Source of the DNA: Candidatus Cloacimonadota bacterium
Lineage (GTDB): Bacteria > Cloacimonadota > Cloacimonadia > Cloacimonadales > Cloacimonadaceae
Assembly: GCA_023421135.1 (NCBI GenBank)
Contig: JAEZUG010000098.1
Span: 1 to 27,352 of the forward strand
DNA: 27,352 nucleotides
Reading direction: 5' to 3'
Below, in pieces: positions 14,635 to 23,069 of the stretch (its first letter is position 1; each line of letters opens with the position of its first letter). Made by a program: the position numbers and the translations under genes. The notes beneath the pieces are model-generated. The model made no database searches. It was given only the letters and a program-made list of their open reading frames with translations, and was not told where the DNA came from.

Positions 14635-15483
14635 CTACCCTGCCTTGCGGCAAACTCTGAAGCCAATACTGGGACTTCTCTTGATCTGCGGGAGTGCCCA
14701 ATAGCGATACTGAACTCTGCAGCGATGCTCTGAGACGTTATAGGCTCCGCCTCTGAGAGCTCTTTTGTGGCCACTGTAAGCAGGGTGATGGGGTGAACTG
14801 CTGCTGGGACTGGAATCCCAGCACCATTCCCAGAGATTCCCGCTCATATCGTAGAAACCCAGTTCATTGGGTCTTAGCCAGCCCACCGGATGCACGCTGA
14901 AGCCGGAGTTGGTTTTATGCCACCCCACGAGGTTCAACGAATCATCTCCGCAGAATTCTCTGTGTTCAGAGAGCTTTCCGCCCCCGGCGGCAAATTCCCA
15001 TTCTGCCTCAGTAGGCAAGCGGTAGCCACTGGCAGATCTGTCAAAGGCCAGATTCTTTCGGTTCCTGGTGGGATTGTCCCAGTTCTTTGGCCACTGTCCT
15101 GGATCGGTGCCGTAGTCTTTGTAGCTATAGACCGAAGAAAAGCCTTCCAGCTCGCTACGAAGATTGCAGTACTTGATGGCATCATACCATGAAACATAGT
15201 AAACAGGGATATCGTTCTGTTTCGAGTCAGTTTGTCTAAACCCATAAACCACTGCGTTGTAGTGATCCTGCTTCACTTCATACTTGTCCATGTAAAAGCT
15301 TTCGATCTGCACGGGCTGGCTTTGAAACATGAAGTGATCTCCCTCCACTAGGATCTGGAGCGGAACGGGAGGGGGATCCAGAGGGGAGAAAGGTGATAGC
15401 TGGGGCTCAGTGCTGTGTTTGCCGCAGGAAAGCAGGATGCACAGGGATGAGATAAGAAATAGAAAGTAAAGCTTATTCTGCAC
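14635..15483 (-). CDS. FGE-sulfatase-domain lipoprotein lacking one catalytic Cys
   Basis: 282 residues. I place the start at the GTG at 15483, which has GAGGTT 6 nt upstream; upstream codons overlap a hairpin. Residues 1-20 end in the lipobox LLSC (C20), so it is predicted to be a lipid-anchored exported protein. The C-type-lectin-like FGE fold is evident: VSWYDAIKYCN 97-107, GYRLPTEAEWEFAAG 153-167, NELGFYDMSGNLWEWCWD 206-223, RGGAYN 244-249 and GFRVCR 274-279. In formylglycine-generating enzyme two Cys follow RGGS(F/W); here the first position is V250 and only C255 remains, so formylglycine formation by the Cys pair is unlikely. It lies 99 nt after the sorting-domain protein and may be co-transcribed with it. 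Confidence 0.88.
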   Translation of the reverse strand: MQNKLYFLFLISSLCILLSCGKHSTEPQLSPFSPLDPPPVPLQILVEGDHFMFQSQPVQIESFYMDKYEVKQDHYNAVVYGFRQTDSKQNDIPVYYVSWYDAIKYCNLRSELEGFSSVYSYKDYGTDPGQWPKNWDNPTRNRKNLAFDRSASGYRLPTEAEWEFAAGGGKLSEHREFCGDDSLNLVGWHKTNSGFSVHPVGWLRPNELGFYDMSGNLWEWCWDSSPSSSSPHHPAYSGHKRALRGGAYNVSEHRCRVQYRYWALPQIKRSPSIGFRVCRKAG

Positions 15484-15503
15484 GAAACAACCTCTCTGAG
15501 AAT

Positions 15504-15541
15504 ATGCCAGAGACAGTCTCCGAAGATCGTGTCCCTGGCAT
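15504..15541 (-). other. Hairpin in the gap between two minus-strand genes
   Basis: Arms 15504-15514 and 15531-15541 are complementary at 10 of 11 positions (ATGCCAG outermost). It sits just upstream of the lipoprotein's ribosome-binding site. There is no T-run after it, so an RNA processing or translational control role is as likely as termination. Confidence 0.4.
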
Positions 15542-15582
15542 GTCTTAATCATATTGTCATAGAGTAACTCACCTCAGACAGG

Positions 15583-18501
15583 CTATTTACTCAGTACCAT
15601 TCTTTTGGAGATCACTCTGTCTCCGCTTTGCAGACGGTAGTAATAGACTCCGCTGCCGACGCTGTTGTTATTGTCATCCAATCCATTCCAGATCAGCTCG
15701 TTGCTACCGCTGCCAAAGATTTGGTTGCGGCAGAGGTGCTTCACCAGTTGTCCCCTGATATTGTAGATTCCAATGTTTACGGGACTTTCTTCCTGAAGTG
15801 AGAAACGGATGGTGGTGCTGGGATTAAAGGGATTGGGATAGTTTTGCTCCAGGATTGCCCAGGGCTGAGGCGGAAGAATGGGATCTTCTGTGGAAGTGGA
15901 TCCGGAAGCAATCAAGCGTGCATAGATCGAGGTGTAGGCATAGTCTTCGCTGTAGTTGCCCACGCGGTGATCGGTCCAGGTGGCCAGAGCACCGGTTCCC
16001 AAACCGTCAATAGACACATAGGTCTGCTCGTAGGGAGCAGTGCAAATCGGAAGGGTTTGCCAGGAGGGTTCACCCTCGGTGCTGATGTATTTGGCCACAA
16101 TGTCTGTGTAGTAACTATAATAGCTGGGCTCGGAGCCGTAGTATACATACATGGCTATCTGGCTGCCATTGTCGAAGCCTTGTAAATCATAATGATCAAA
16201 GAAGTAGGAGTCATCAGTCAGAGTTGCTTCATCTTCTACGGTGTGGAGAACCTCTCCTTCTGCGCTAATTCTTTGATAGCAGAGGGTTTGGGATTCAGAG
16301 CTGCTTCTGTGGATAAAGCTGATGGCATCATCCACAACGAGGTCACTGGTCTCAGCCTGATTTCCGGCGAAAGGAACTTGTACGCCAGCCTCACCCCAGA
16401 GGCGTTGTCCGGTGGGGGTAATTCTCTGGGCGAGCAGGCTCTGATTGCTGTAATGGTAGTTTCGGGTGAGCGTGATCAGATCATTTTGCCAGAGGGCTGC
16501 TTTAACGTTTACCTGCAAATTGGAGTTCATTGGGAAGACCATCTGCAGACCCACGGGACCCCAAGCAGGATTGATGCTCCCGGTTGGTTCAACCAGGACA
16601 GCCCGGGAGGTGCCCATGGAAACGTTGTAGTCTTCCAGGTTGAATATGAAATATGGTCCGCAGACATCTGTGATGTAGGCGTAAGTAGTAGAGGGAAACT
16701 CGATCAGGATTGCACCTTCTTCTCCCCATTGCTTCTGGAGGTTGCTTATCTTCTGTCCTCTGAGCTTATATCCGTCTGTTTCCGTTACCCATCCCAGATA
16801 GATATCACCCTGGTAGCAATCCATCTTAGTATTTGATCCGGAAGGGCATGCTATCTGCAGACCATTACCGGCAATGAGTTTGTTGCCGTTGCTGTCTAGT
16901 ATCTGCAGGTAATTGAAGCCTATGGAACCGCCTTGTCCATACAGGAAGGCTACTTTGTCTTCATCCAGCTTCTTCGCCAGCAGAGAGTATTCTCCGGCAT
17001 CACTTTCAGGATTCAGTTCTCTGCCGTTCTCTTCCAACAAGGGCTGCCCTGTGGAGCTTAGGATTTGATGGCAGAGTTTGGTATCTTTTCCTCCAATCCG
17101 GGAGTCGCTCCAGAGCACCAGATACTTATCATCCAGGGCAAAGGTTTGGCTATAGGCAGCAAAACCTGCCAAGTGCGAGATGATGGGACTGCCACCGGCT
17201 GGGAATATCGGGGTGCCGTTCTGGTCGAAGACTTGTCGGTTGAGGCTGAGGCTGCGGTTCAGTTCCTGTCTCCAGAAGAGGGATATTTGTGAGTCATTAC
17301 AGATTAGCAGGGGTTGATTGAAAGAATCCTGGGAGTAGTTCAGACCTATTTCTCCAAAGACTGATACACCCTCAGAGTTCACATAATAGATCTTCTGCAT
17401 AGAGTGTAGCCAAGTGCCACCAAACTGATCCGGGACAACTCTCAAATCGTATAAGTCGAACGAGGGGTAGTTGATCAGTACTCCGGAAGCATTCCACAGT
17501 GTTTGTAGATTGCTGTTGAAGCTCTGGCATCTGGTAAACAGAACTGCCTCATCCATGTAACGCCAGGCAACTATCACTCCACCGTTTGGGGAGGGGCTAA
17601 GGACCAGCTGTTTTATCTCATCAGTATTCTGCATGCTGTAGGAAACGGTCGAGCCAATCGGGTTGCCCAGCACGTCTATCTTCTGCATGCTCAGAACCGC
17701 GCTTTGAGGATAAGGATAGCTTGATAGCAGAAGATTGCCATCTGTGGTATTCACTGTATTCATAAGCGGCATGGAGAATGAGTTGTAGGGCACCAGGGGG
17801 TTGTTGCCCACCACTTCCCCGGAAGGTGAGAAACGGACAAGGTGTGTTCTGCTTTCCCAAGCGTCATCCAAGAGATAGCAATTGACGATCACTCCTCCCT
17901 GGTTATCGGGATGAGTGCTCACGACTCTGGCTTCATCGGTGAAGTTCGCCAGGATCTGTCCGGCAGGATTCCAGAGGTGATTGCCGTTCCCATCGATATT
18001 GATCCCCTTGATGTTTGTAACAGAATAATCACTCGTGTAAACAATGTAAGCACCACCGGTTGCATTGGCTGTCATGCTGAGTGAGGGTATGGGATCTGTT
18101 CCATGGTACACGATCACTGGTGAGCCTGTCCACAGGTTGTTGCCATTGTCGTCAAACTTGGCGAGATACACGGTTGTGTTCGGATAACTGCCTGTGCTGT
18201 AGAGAACCAAGTTCGCATTGTCCGAGCTGCGTTCAGCCGCCAAAGCATAGTTGCTGATCCCTTCCTCTCCGAAGCTGAGGGGATTATCCCAGAGTAATTC
18301 TCCGGAGGGACCTACCTTTTGAACCGTTATCTCTGTATTTCCGTCTGCCGCATCCTCCCAGATAATGAAGGATTGATTGTTCTGTCCTTTGATACTCAGA
18401 CGTTCAAACTGGATATTACTTGCCTGCCGTATGGCAAAGTCCTGCGCGAAGATACAGCTTGTAAGCAGGATCGCCACTAGTATTAAAACCGATGCCTTCA
18501 T
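15583..18501 (-). CDS. Large secreted beta-propeller-like protein with C-terminal sorting domain
   Basis: 972 residues from the ATG at 18501, chosen for its AGGAGG 6 nt upstream; a TTG two codons earlier sits too close. A signal peptide spans about residues 1-20 (MKASVLILVAILLTSCIFAQ). The body carries repeated short blades around an LWxxxG core (GELLWDNP, GNNLWTGSP, GNHLWNPAGQ, LQTLWNASG, GQRLWGEAG), separated by hydrophobic strands with Ser/Asp turns, suggesting a beta-propeller with perhaps eight or more repeats. The last 86 residues (887-972) start NYPNPFNPSTTIRFSL, contain IYNIRGQLVKHL and end GVYYYRLQSGDRVISKRMVLSK. That is a FlgD-like/type IX-style sorting domain, used to export and anchor proteins at the cell surface in this phylum. 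The binding target is unknown. Confidence 0.9.
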   Translation of the reverse strand: MKASVLILVAILLTSCIFAQDFAIRQASNIQFERLSIKGQNNQSFIIWEDAADGNTEITVQKVGPSGELLWDNPLSFGEEGISNYALAAERSSDNANLVLYSTGSYPNTTVYLAKFDDNGNNLWTGSPVIVYHGTDPIPSLSMTANATGGAYIVYTSDYSVTNIKGINIDGNGNHLWNPAGQILANFTDEARVVSTHPDNQGGVIVNCYLLDDAWESRTHLVRFSPSGEVVGNNPLVPYNSFSMPLMNTVNTTDGNLLLSSYPYPQSAVLSMQKIDVLGNPIGSTVSYSMQNTDEIKQLVLSPSPNGGVIVAWRYMDEAVLFTRCQSFNSNLQTLWNASGVLINYPSFDLYDLRVVPDQFGGTWLHSMQKIYYVNSEGVSVFGEIGLNYSQDSFNQPLLICNDSQISLFWRQELNRSLSLNRQVFDQNGTPIFPAGGSPIISHLAGFAAYSQTFALDDKYLVLWSDSRIGGKDTKLCHQILSSTGQPLLEENGRELNPESDAGEYSLLAKKLDEDKVAFLYGQGGSIGFNYLQILDSNGNKLIAGNGLQIACPSGSNTKMDCYQGDIYLGWVTETDGYKLRGQKISNLQKQWGEEGAILIEFPSTTYAYITDVCGPYFIFNLEDYNVSMGTSRAVLVEPTGSINPAWGPVGLQMVFPMNSNLQVNVKAALWQNDLITLTRNYHYSNQSLLAQRITPTGQRLWGEAGVQVPFAGNQAETSDLVVDDAISFIHRSSSESQTLCYQRISAEGEVLHTVEDEATLTDDSYFFDHYDLQGFDNGSQIAMYVYYGSEPSYYSYYTDIVAKYISTEGEPSWQTLPICTAPYEQTYVSIDGLGTGALATWTDHRVGNYSEDYAYTSIYARLIASGSTSTEDPILPPQPWAILEQNYPNPFNPSTTIRFSLQEESPVNIGIYNIRGQLVKHLCRNQIFGSGSNELIWNGLDDNNNSVGSGVYYYRLQSGDRVISKRMVLSK

Positions 18502-18786
18502 AATCAACCTCCTTGGTCACACGAAGTGAAAGCAAGGAGAGCAAATATTATTCCAAAGTAATTCCTATTTGCAAAGGCTAACTCTGCAGAAGATAACTAA
18601 AATGCACTTCAGTAAAGGATGTAAAAGGCATTGGAAGTGAGTGTAGAGTGAGTAGGGATTGGAGATATCCTGCTAATCATAATCATCTGCGACATCTGCG
18701 TTCTATTATCAGGAAAATTAGGTTTATCAGGTTATCAGATTCTATCCAATCCTGTTGATCCGGTCGATCCAGTCATCTGCGTTCTA
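18502..18786. other. Non-coding spacer with short degenerate repeats
   Basis: No gene is supported. A 16-bp word, CATCTGCGTTCTATTA, occurs at 18693-18708 and 18774-18789, the second copy running into the stop codon of the gene ending at 18787. Between them lie GGTTTATCA/GGTTATCA and AATCCTG-TTGATCCGGTC-GATCCAGTC words with roughly 9-11-bp spacing. The right part contains the candidate promoter at 18545-18574. Confidence 0.6.
18545..18574 (-). promoter_or_regulatory. Candidate promoter of the 972-residue secreted protein
   Basis: On the minus strand TTGCAA (18574-18569), an 18-nt spacer and TAATAT (18550-18545) lie about 45 nt before the ATG at 18501. Both hexamers match the sigma70 consensus in four to five positions. 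Confidence 0.5.
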
Positions 18787-19332
18787 TTAACTAGCTGGAT
18801 TCTCGGAGAATACTTCAGCCTCAAAGCGGAAGAGCCGGGTCTCATTATCCTGCCAGGCAGTGCGGGATAAACCAGCTTTCTTGCAGACTTGCTGCAGGAA
18901 ACCCACCGGACCCCAGCCCCATTCTGTTGCCACTTGGGGTAGGAGCAAGCCACTGCCTCTGGGGTGATCCAGGAGTAGCCCGTCTCTGCCTATCTGGATA
19001 TCCTGGGGGCCACTGATAGACACCATCTCTCCCAGTATGGAGATTTCCAGCTCCAGCTCCGTCAGTTCATCTGCAGTGACCGGACTGAAGCGCGGATCAC
19101 GGAAGGCGGCAGCCTGAGCCATTTCCACCACACTTAAACCCAAGGGCTTGTGTCCCTTGATATAGCCGATGCAGCCCCGAAGCTCGCCCTGTTTGTGCAG
19201 GCTGACGAAGACTCCATAGTGCTTCTCGAAAATGGGATCTTCCGAGGGGGAGGGTTCTAGCCCGCTAAAGCGTCCTTCGATGCTTTGTCTGGCCAAGTCC
19301 AACAAGCTCTTTCTTTGATCTGGATTAAGCAT
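18787..19332 (-). CDS. amrA: AMMECR1-domain protein (AmmeMemoRadiSam system A)
   Basis: 181 residues from the ATG at 19332, which has GAGGAG 7 nt upstream; a TTG five codons earlier overlaps the previous gene. The AMMECR1 signature is clear: GVFVSLHKQGELRGCIGYI with LRGCIG at 51-56, AAFRDPRFSPVTADELTELELEISILG, and the GLLLPQVATEWGW block near the end. Length is normal. In many bacteria and archaea this domain is encoded with a MEMO protein and a radical-SAM enzyme, and the trio's function is not established. Here the MEMO gene is directly upstream (11 nt) but no radical-SAM gene is in the window. Confidence 0.93.
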   Translation of the reverse strand: MLNPDQRKSLLDLARQSIEGRFSGLEPSPSEDPIFEKHYGVFVSLHKQGELRGCIGYIKGHKPLGLSVVEMAQAAAFRDPRFSPVTADELTELELEISILGEMVSISGPQDIQIGRDGLLLDHPRGSGLLLPQVATEWGWGPVGFLQQVCKKAGLSRTAWQDNETRLFRFEAEVFSENPAS

Positions 19333-19343
19333 ATTCTTTCTCC

Positions 19344-20162
19344 TCAAATTGCCAATCTGGCTGATATATAGCCCACTACCTGCTGGTTATTGTGCGAAAC
19401 CAGGCCGGAATGGGAGTATGAAACTGTGTCAAAGGAAGCCGAACTGAAGAGCTTTCCCAGGTGAATCAGGCTCTGAATCGCCCCGATCCCGCAGGCCTCG
19501 GCTTTTCCGCTGTAAATATCTTCCCACAAACCTTCGCTATCCAGTTGCAGGAGCCTCTCTTCCAATCTGTGATCCAGGCTCATAGCGGTCTTGGCATGGT
19601 GATAATGCGAGAGATCCGTGGAAGCTATCACCACGATTCTTTTGGTGCTGCGCGTGAGGACTTCATAGAGCCTGGAAGCAAGTTGGGTGGAATTTTCCGG
19701 GCTCTGTCTACCCAACATCACAGGGCAGATTCTGGCTGTGGGAAAATAGTGTTTGATCAGGGGAAGCTGGATCTCCATGGAATGCTCTTTGAGATGATAG
19801 CTAGGATGAACGGCAGTCTCTTCCAGATCACTCAGCTCTGATGCAAGCTCCAGATCCTGAACCACTTCTCCCAAGGGGCACTCATAGCTTTCGTAGGGAG
19901 AAAGAGAGTACTTGAAGTGACCGGCTTGGTGGCAGGGATGCAGGATGATAAAGCTATCCACCACTTCGGAAGAAAGGAGCCGGTATCCGAGAGCCGCAGT
20001 CTGTCCGGAATAGATCAAGCCAGCATGCGGACTGATTAGAGCCAGGCTGCGCTTGGCTATTAGCTTTGGAAGCCCGTCCTTTTCCCAGGATGCAAACATC
20101 TGTTGCAGCTGGTCGGCAAATCGGGGATAGAAAGTCCCTGCGTGAGAGGCTTTTCTCTGCAT
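19344..20162 (-). CDS. amrB: MEMO1-family protein (AmmeMemoRadiSam system B)
   Basis: 272 residues. The MEMO fold resembles class III extradiol dioxygenases but the catalytic role of bacterial members is unknown. The conserved metal-site residues are recognisable: H46 in SPHAGLIYSG, a His in FIILHPCHQAGH, and ASTDLSHYHHAKTA; EACGIGAIQSL holds the Cys of the family, and SHSGLVSHNNQQVVGY the usual C-terminal end. MQRKASHAGTFYP at the start is also typical. Its ATG overlaps the stop of the chaN-like gene by one base, with coupling expected, and the AMMECR1 gene follows within 11 nt. Confidence 0.93.
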   Translation of the reverse strand: MQRKASHAGTFYPRFADQLQQMFASWEKDGLPKLIAKRSLALISPHAGLIYSGQTAALGYRLLSSEVVDSFIILHPCHQAGHFKYSLSPYESYECPLGEVVQDLELASELSDLEETAVHPSYHLKEHSMEIQLPLIKHYFPTARICPVMLGRQSPENSTQLASRLYEVLTRSTKRIVVIASTDLSHYHHAKTAMSLDHRLEERLLQLDSEGLWEDIYSGKAEACGIGAIQSLIHLGKLFSSASFDTVSYSHSGLVSHNNQQVVGYISARLAI

Positions 20163-21043
20163 CAGTTGCCCGCCTCTTCTCTCTTGACGATCAGGAAGTC
20201 CGCTTCACTGCGCAAAGCCCGGTCGAAGCTGAACCCGGCGATGTCATCTGTGTATTGGGGACTGATAACCGCTATTCGAGCCCTGGGATGGCGGGATCTG
20301 ACCCGTTCCACGGTTCCCAGATAAGCCCGGGAGTGGAAGTCTCCATTGAAGTGGATCAGCTTGAAGCGGGGGTTGGCACGAACGACGCGTACGATGCTTT
20401 CCGCCATGGTATCATCTTTCATGCATTGAGCATAGTAGAGCCTATCCATCACGTTCTGGTCTCCAGGCATACCATGCGCCATATCCAGCTCCATCGTTTG
20501 CAGGAAGCGCTCTTTGTAATTCCCCGGAGTAGCGCTGATCTGCTCTGCCATCCAGGTACGTTCCTCATCGCTGAGCCCGGCCAGGCTGTCTGTGCCATAA
20601 CGCACCACTTGCGAGGCAATCTGCCGGGGAATATTGGCTGCCAGAAGCTTCAGGTTATTAGCCTTGGCATATTCCACCAAAGGGCGGTAATCCGTCTCGT
20701 AGTTTGACCAGGGGCGGGCTTCGTGCAAAAACTCCTCTTCGCTGATCTCACCTGCAACGTAGGAATCCATCCAGCTTTGCACATCACGCTCAAACATCTC
20801 AAAGCTTACTATCAGTCTGGGGCTACGTCTGTGCAGGGCTCTGAGCACCTGGGACTGGATCTCGTGAATAGTGCTGTCGTCGTGGATCTCTCCGAAGAAG
20901 ACAATATCAAAACGGCTAAGTTGACGCGCCAATTCTGTCAGCGAAACATCTCTGCCATTCCGGCTGGAGATGATCCGGTAATTCTGCCCCATAAGCAGGC
21001 TCAGAGCTGGCAGTAATATTATCATGAGTAAATACTTCCTCAT
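20162..21043 (-). CDS. ChaN-family (haem-binding/Tiki-like) exported protein
   Basis: 293 residues, ATG at 21043 with GAGGT 6 nt upstream. Residues 1-20 are a signal peptide (MRKYLLMIILLPALSLLMGQ). There is no lipobox Cys, unlike many ChaN lipoproteins, so it is probably periplasmic. The EreA/ChaN fold signature is present: VFFGEIHDDSTIH with GEIHDD at 51-56, FEMFERDVQ at 81-89, and LIHFNGDFHSRAY with HFNGDFHS at 231-238. Family members are implicated in haem or iron uptake and structurally resemble proteases of the Tiki/TraB group; the actual activity here is unknown. It is the third gene of the umuC-to-AMMECR1 operon, 18 nt after the IMPACT-like gene. Confidence 0.88.
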   Translation of the reverse strand: MRKYLLMIILLPALSLLMGQNYRIISSRNGRDVSLTELARQLSRFDIVFFGEIHDDSTIHEIQSQVLRALHRRSPRLIVSFEMFERDVQSWMDSYVAGEISEEEFLHEARPWSNYETDYRPLVEYAKANNLKLLAANIPRQIASQVVRYGTDSLAGLSDEERTWMAEQISATPGNYKERFLQTMELDMAHGMPGDQNVMDRLYYAQCMKDDTMAESIVRVVRANPRFKLIHFNGDFHSRAYLGTVERVRSRHPRARIAVISPQYTDDIAGFSFDRALRSEADFLIVKREEAGN

Positions 21044-21061
21044 TATACCTCTATAAAAAAA

Positions 21062-21664
21062 TCAGGGCTGTTGTTTATAAGTTAAAGCATGCTGGCGGCT
21101 CAAGCCATCCAGAAATTGGCTGAAGCTTTCCAATCCCTCAGTCGGGCACTGCAGCCTGAGCTTTACATCCAGAGAGTATTCTGCTTCTCCCAGGATGATC
21201 TCATGCGTATGAGCATAGCGTTGAACCAGCTCAAAACAGGGGTAATCGCAGCTCAGTTCCAGAGTGCTGAGCTCTCTGAAAGCTTGCTTTTCCGCCAGTT
21301 GGATAGCCGTGAGTGTCACTCCGCCATAAGCTTCAATCAGACCTTTGACACCCAGCTTGATGCCTCCGTAATAGCGGGTCACCACCGCCAGAGTATTGGT
21401 CATCTCTCCACGCAGAAGAGCATTCAATATGGGTTTCCCGGCAGTTCCACCCGGCTCTCCTGCATCCGAATAGTAGCGGGTGGATTGGTTCTCCCCCAGC
21501 ACGTAGGCGTAGCAATTGTGCGTGGCTGTGGCATATTCCTTTTGATGCTTGCTGAGGGCTTCTTTCACTTCTTCAGAACTGCTTACCGGGTAAAGGAAGC
21601 ATAGAAAATCTGAACGTTGGATCTTTTCCTGATGCGTGAACGGGGTAAGCAAAACAGAGGCCAT
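21062..21664 (-). CDS. YigZ/IMPACT (UPF0029) family protein
   Basis: 200 residues from the ATG at 21664, which has AAGGTG 5 nt upstream and overlaps the preceding stop by one base; 24 in-frame codons upstream lie inside the polymerase gene and are not used. The family hallmark YYSDAGEPGGTAGKPIL is at 64-80 and VVTRYYGGIKLGVKGLIEAY at 94-113. These define the N-terminal UPF0029 domain; the C-terminal about 70 residues form the ferredoxin-like domain seen in YigZ structures. Eukaryotic IMPACT regulates the kinase GCN2, while the bacterial role is poorly defined, possibly linked to translation. Expressed with a Y-family polymerase, it may be part of a stress response, which is inference. Confidence 0.95.
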   Translation of the reverse strand: MASVLLTPFTHQEKIQRSDFLCFLYPVSSSEEVKEALSKHQKEYATATHNCYAYVLGENQSTRYYSDAGEPGGTAGKPILNALLRGEMTNTLAVVTRYYGGIKLGVKGLIEAYGGVTLTAIQLAEKQAFRELSTLELSCDYPCFELVQRYAHTHEIILGEAEYSLDVKLRLQCPTEGLESFSQFLDGLSRQHALTYKQQP

Positions 21665-22953
21665 CACTTCACCTTGATCAGATCCGACCAGCGGGTGGTG
21701 TATTGGGGGCTCAGTCTTGCACGTTTCATCTGCCATTCGTTTCTGATACCGGAGCTGGCGAAGAAAAGAGTGTCCCTGCCGTGTCTGCCATTGATCCGAT
21801 CCACCACATCCATCAGATCCTTGCGTTTGTCATCCAGGTAGTTGGTCTCCATAAAGTTCAGCGGAACATCCTCTTCTGAGATAATGTCTGCCAGCATGAC
21901 CCCGGCTTTTTTGTATTCAAAGCCCGGCAGATAGAGGTCTTCCAGCAGTTCCATGGCTTGTTTGATCATGAAGGGAGTGTAGGCAGTGGGCGGCATTAAT
22001 GTGGTGGCGCGGGAGCTGTTGTATTGAGGCCCGTCCTTGAAGCGATTGGTATTCAGGAACACCATCAGGTAGCCTGCCACAGAGCTCTGGCGTCGCAGCT
22101 TTTCGGTGGCTCTGGTAAGATAGGTGGAGACGGCTTCTTTCAGCTCATTCAGATCGGTCACTTGTTTGCTGAAGGAGCGGGAGCAGAGGATGCTTTTCTT
22201 CTTGGCTGGGGCTTCATCCATCTCGATGCAGGAATAACCTCTGAGCTCCAACACGGTTTTATGCCCGACACTGGTGAGGTACTTATCGATGAATTTATCG
22301 TCTGCGTTGCGCAGCTCTTCGGCGGTCATGATATTGTTTTGCCGCAGGAACTTGCCATATTGTCTGCCGATGCCCCAGATATCTTCCACAGGCAAGCGGA
22401 TCAGAGCTTCTCGGATTCTCTCCGGAGTCTGCAGCCAAAGGCAGCCTCTGAAGCCCGGAACCTTCTTGGCAAAGTGATTGGCAGCTTTGGCCAGGGTCTT
22501 GGTGCTGGAAATGCCGATAGAGACAGGGATGCCTGTCCACTTTTCCACCGTAGCCTTGATCTTCTCGCCATACTCTTGCAAATCTCTGATTCTGAAACCT
22601 TTGAGGCGCAGAAAAGCCTCGTCGATGGAATAGATTTCCAAGTCCGGACTGAACATGGCGAGCACGTCCATCACTCTTTGGGACATATCTCCATAGAGCG
22701 CATAATTGGAGGAAAGCAAAGCACCGCCATGGCTCTTGATCAAGGCTTCATACTTGAACCCTGGAGCTCCCATGGGGATGCCCAGATCCTTCACTTCCTG
22801 GCTTCGCGAAACCAAACAGCCATCGTTATTGGATAACACGGCAACAGGCTTCCCCTTCAGGGAGGGATCAAAGACCCTCTCGCAGGAGACGTAGAAATTG
22901 TTGCAATCCACGAGAGCAACAATATCGTCGGTTGGCATGCCGATGTTATTCAA
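21664..22953 (-). CDS. umuC: Y-family DNA polymerase, UmuC type
   Basis: 429 residues. The start is a TTG at 22953 preceded by AAGGAAGAAGAGA; an ATG five codons later has no ribosome-binding site. Motifs of a translesion polymerase are complete: VALVDCNNFYVSCER with metal ligand D16, SNNDGCLVSRSQEVKDLGIPMG at 41-62, SSNYALYGDMSQRV, the catalytic YSIDEAF with D111 and E112, and a helix-hairpin-helix region near IWGIGRQYGKFL. A DinB-like little-finger domain follows and the chain ends with a UmuC-type tail. No umuD gene or LexA-like box is adjacent, so it may act alone or with a distant partner. It heads a coupled five-gene run ending in AMMECR1. Confidence 0.93.
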   Translation of the reverse strand: MNNIGMPTDDIVALVDCNNFYVSCERVFDPSLKGKPVAVLSNNDGCLVSRSQEVKDLGIPMGAPGFKYEALIKSHGGALLSSNYALYGDMSQRVMDVLAMFSPDLEIYSIDEAFLRLKGFRIRDLQEYGEKIKATVEKWTGIPVSIGISSTKTLAKAANHFAKKVPGFRGCLWLQTPERIREALIRLPVEDIWGIGRQYGKFLRQNNIMTAEELRNADDKFIDKYLTSVGHKTVLELRGYSCIEMDEAPAKKKSILCSRSFSKQVTDLNELKEAVSTYLTRATEKLRRQSSVAGYLMVFLNTNRFKDGPQYNSSRATTLMPPTAYTPFMIKQAMELLEDLYLPGFEYKKAGVMLADIISEEDVPLNFMETNYLDDKRKDLMDVVDRINGRHGRDTLFFASSGIRNEWQMKRARLSPQYTTRWSDLIKVK

Positions 22954-23010
22954 TCTCTTCTTCCTTTTACAGTATTATTCAGGGTGACTCATCTCTGCCC
23001 GGGCAACTTT

Positions 23011-23016
23011 TGTCAA
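23011..23016 (-). promoter_or_regulatory. TTGACA box upstream of the umuC-type gene
   Basis: TTGACA on the minus strand, 57 nt before the TTG start, in the GGGCTTGACAA context also seen at 13179-13184. No -10 at normal spacing; a TAATAC occurs near the start codon. Confidence 0.3.
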
Positions 23017-23069
23017 GCCCCAAGCTGTGAACAGAAATCAGTGAACAGTGAACCGAAAATGATGTGATC

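Noticed and set aside
15484..15552. N-terminal extension of the FGE-like lipoprotein
   Set aside because: It covers a hairpin, would bury the signal peptide, and the GTG at 15483 has a good ribosome-binding site.
22954..23010. LexA/SOS operator upstream of umuC
   Set aside because: No palindromic motif resembling known LexA boxes is visible in the short leader.
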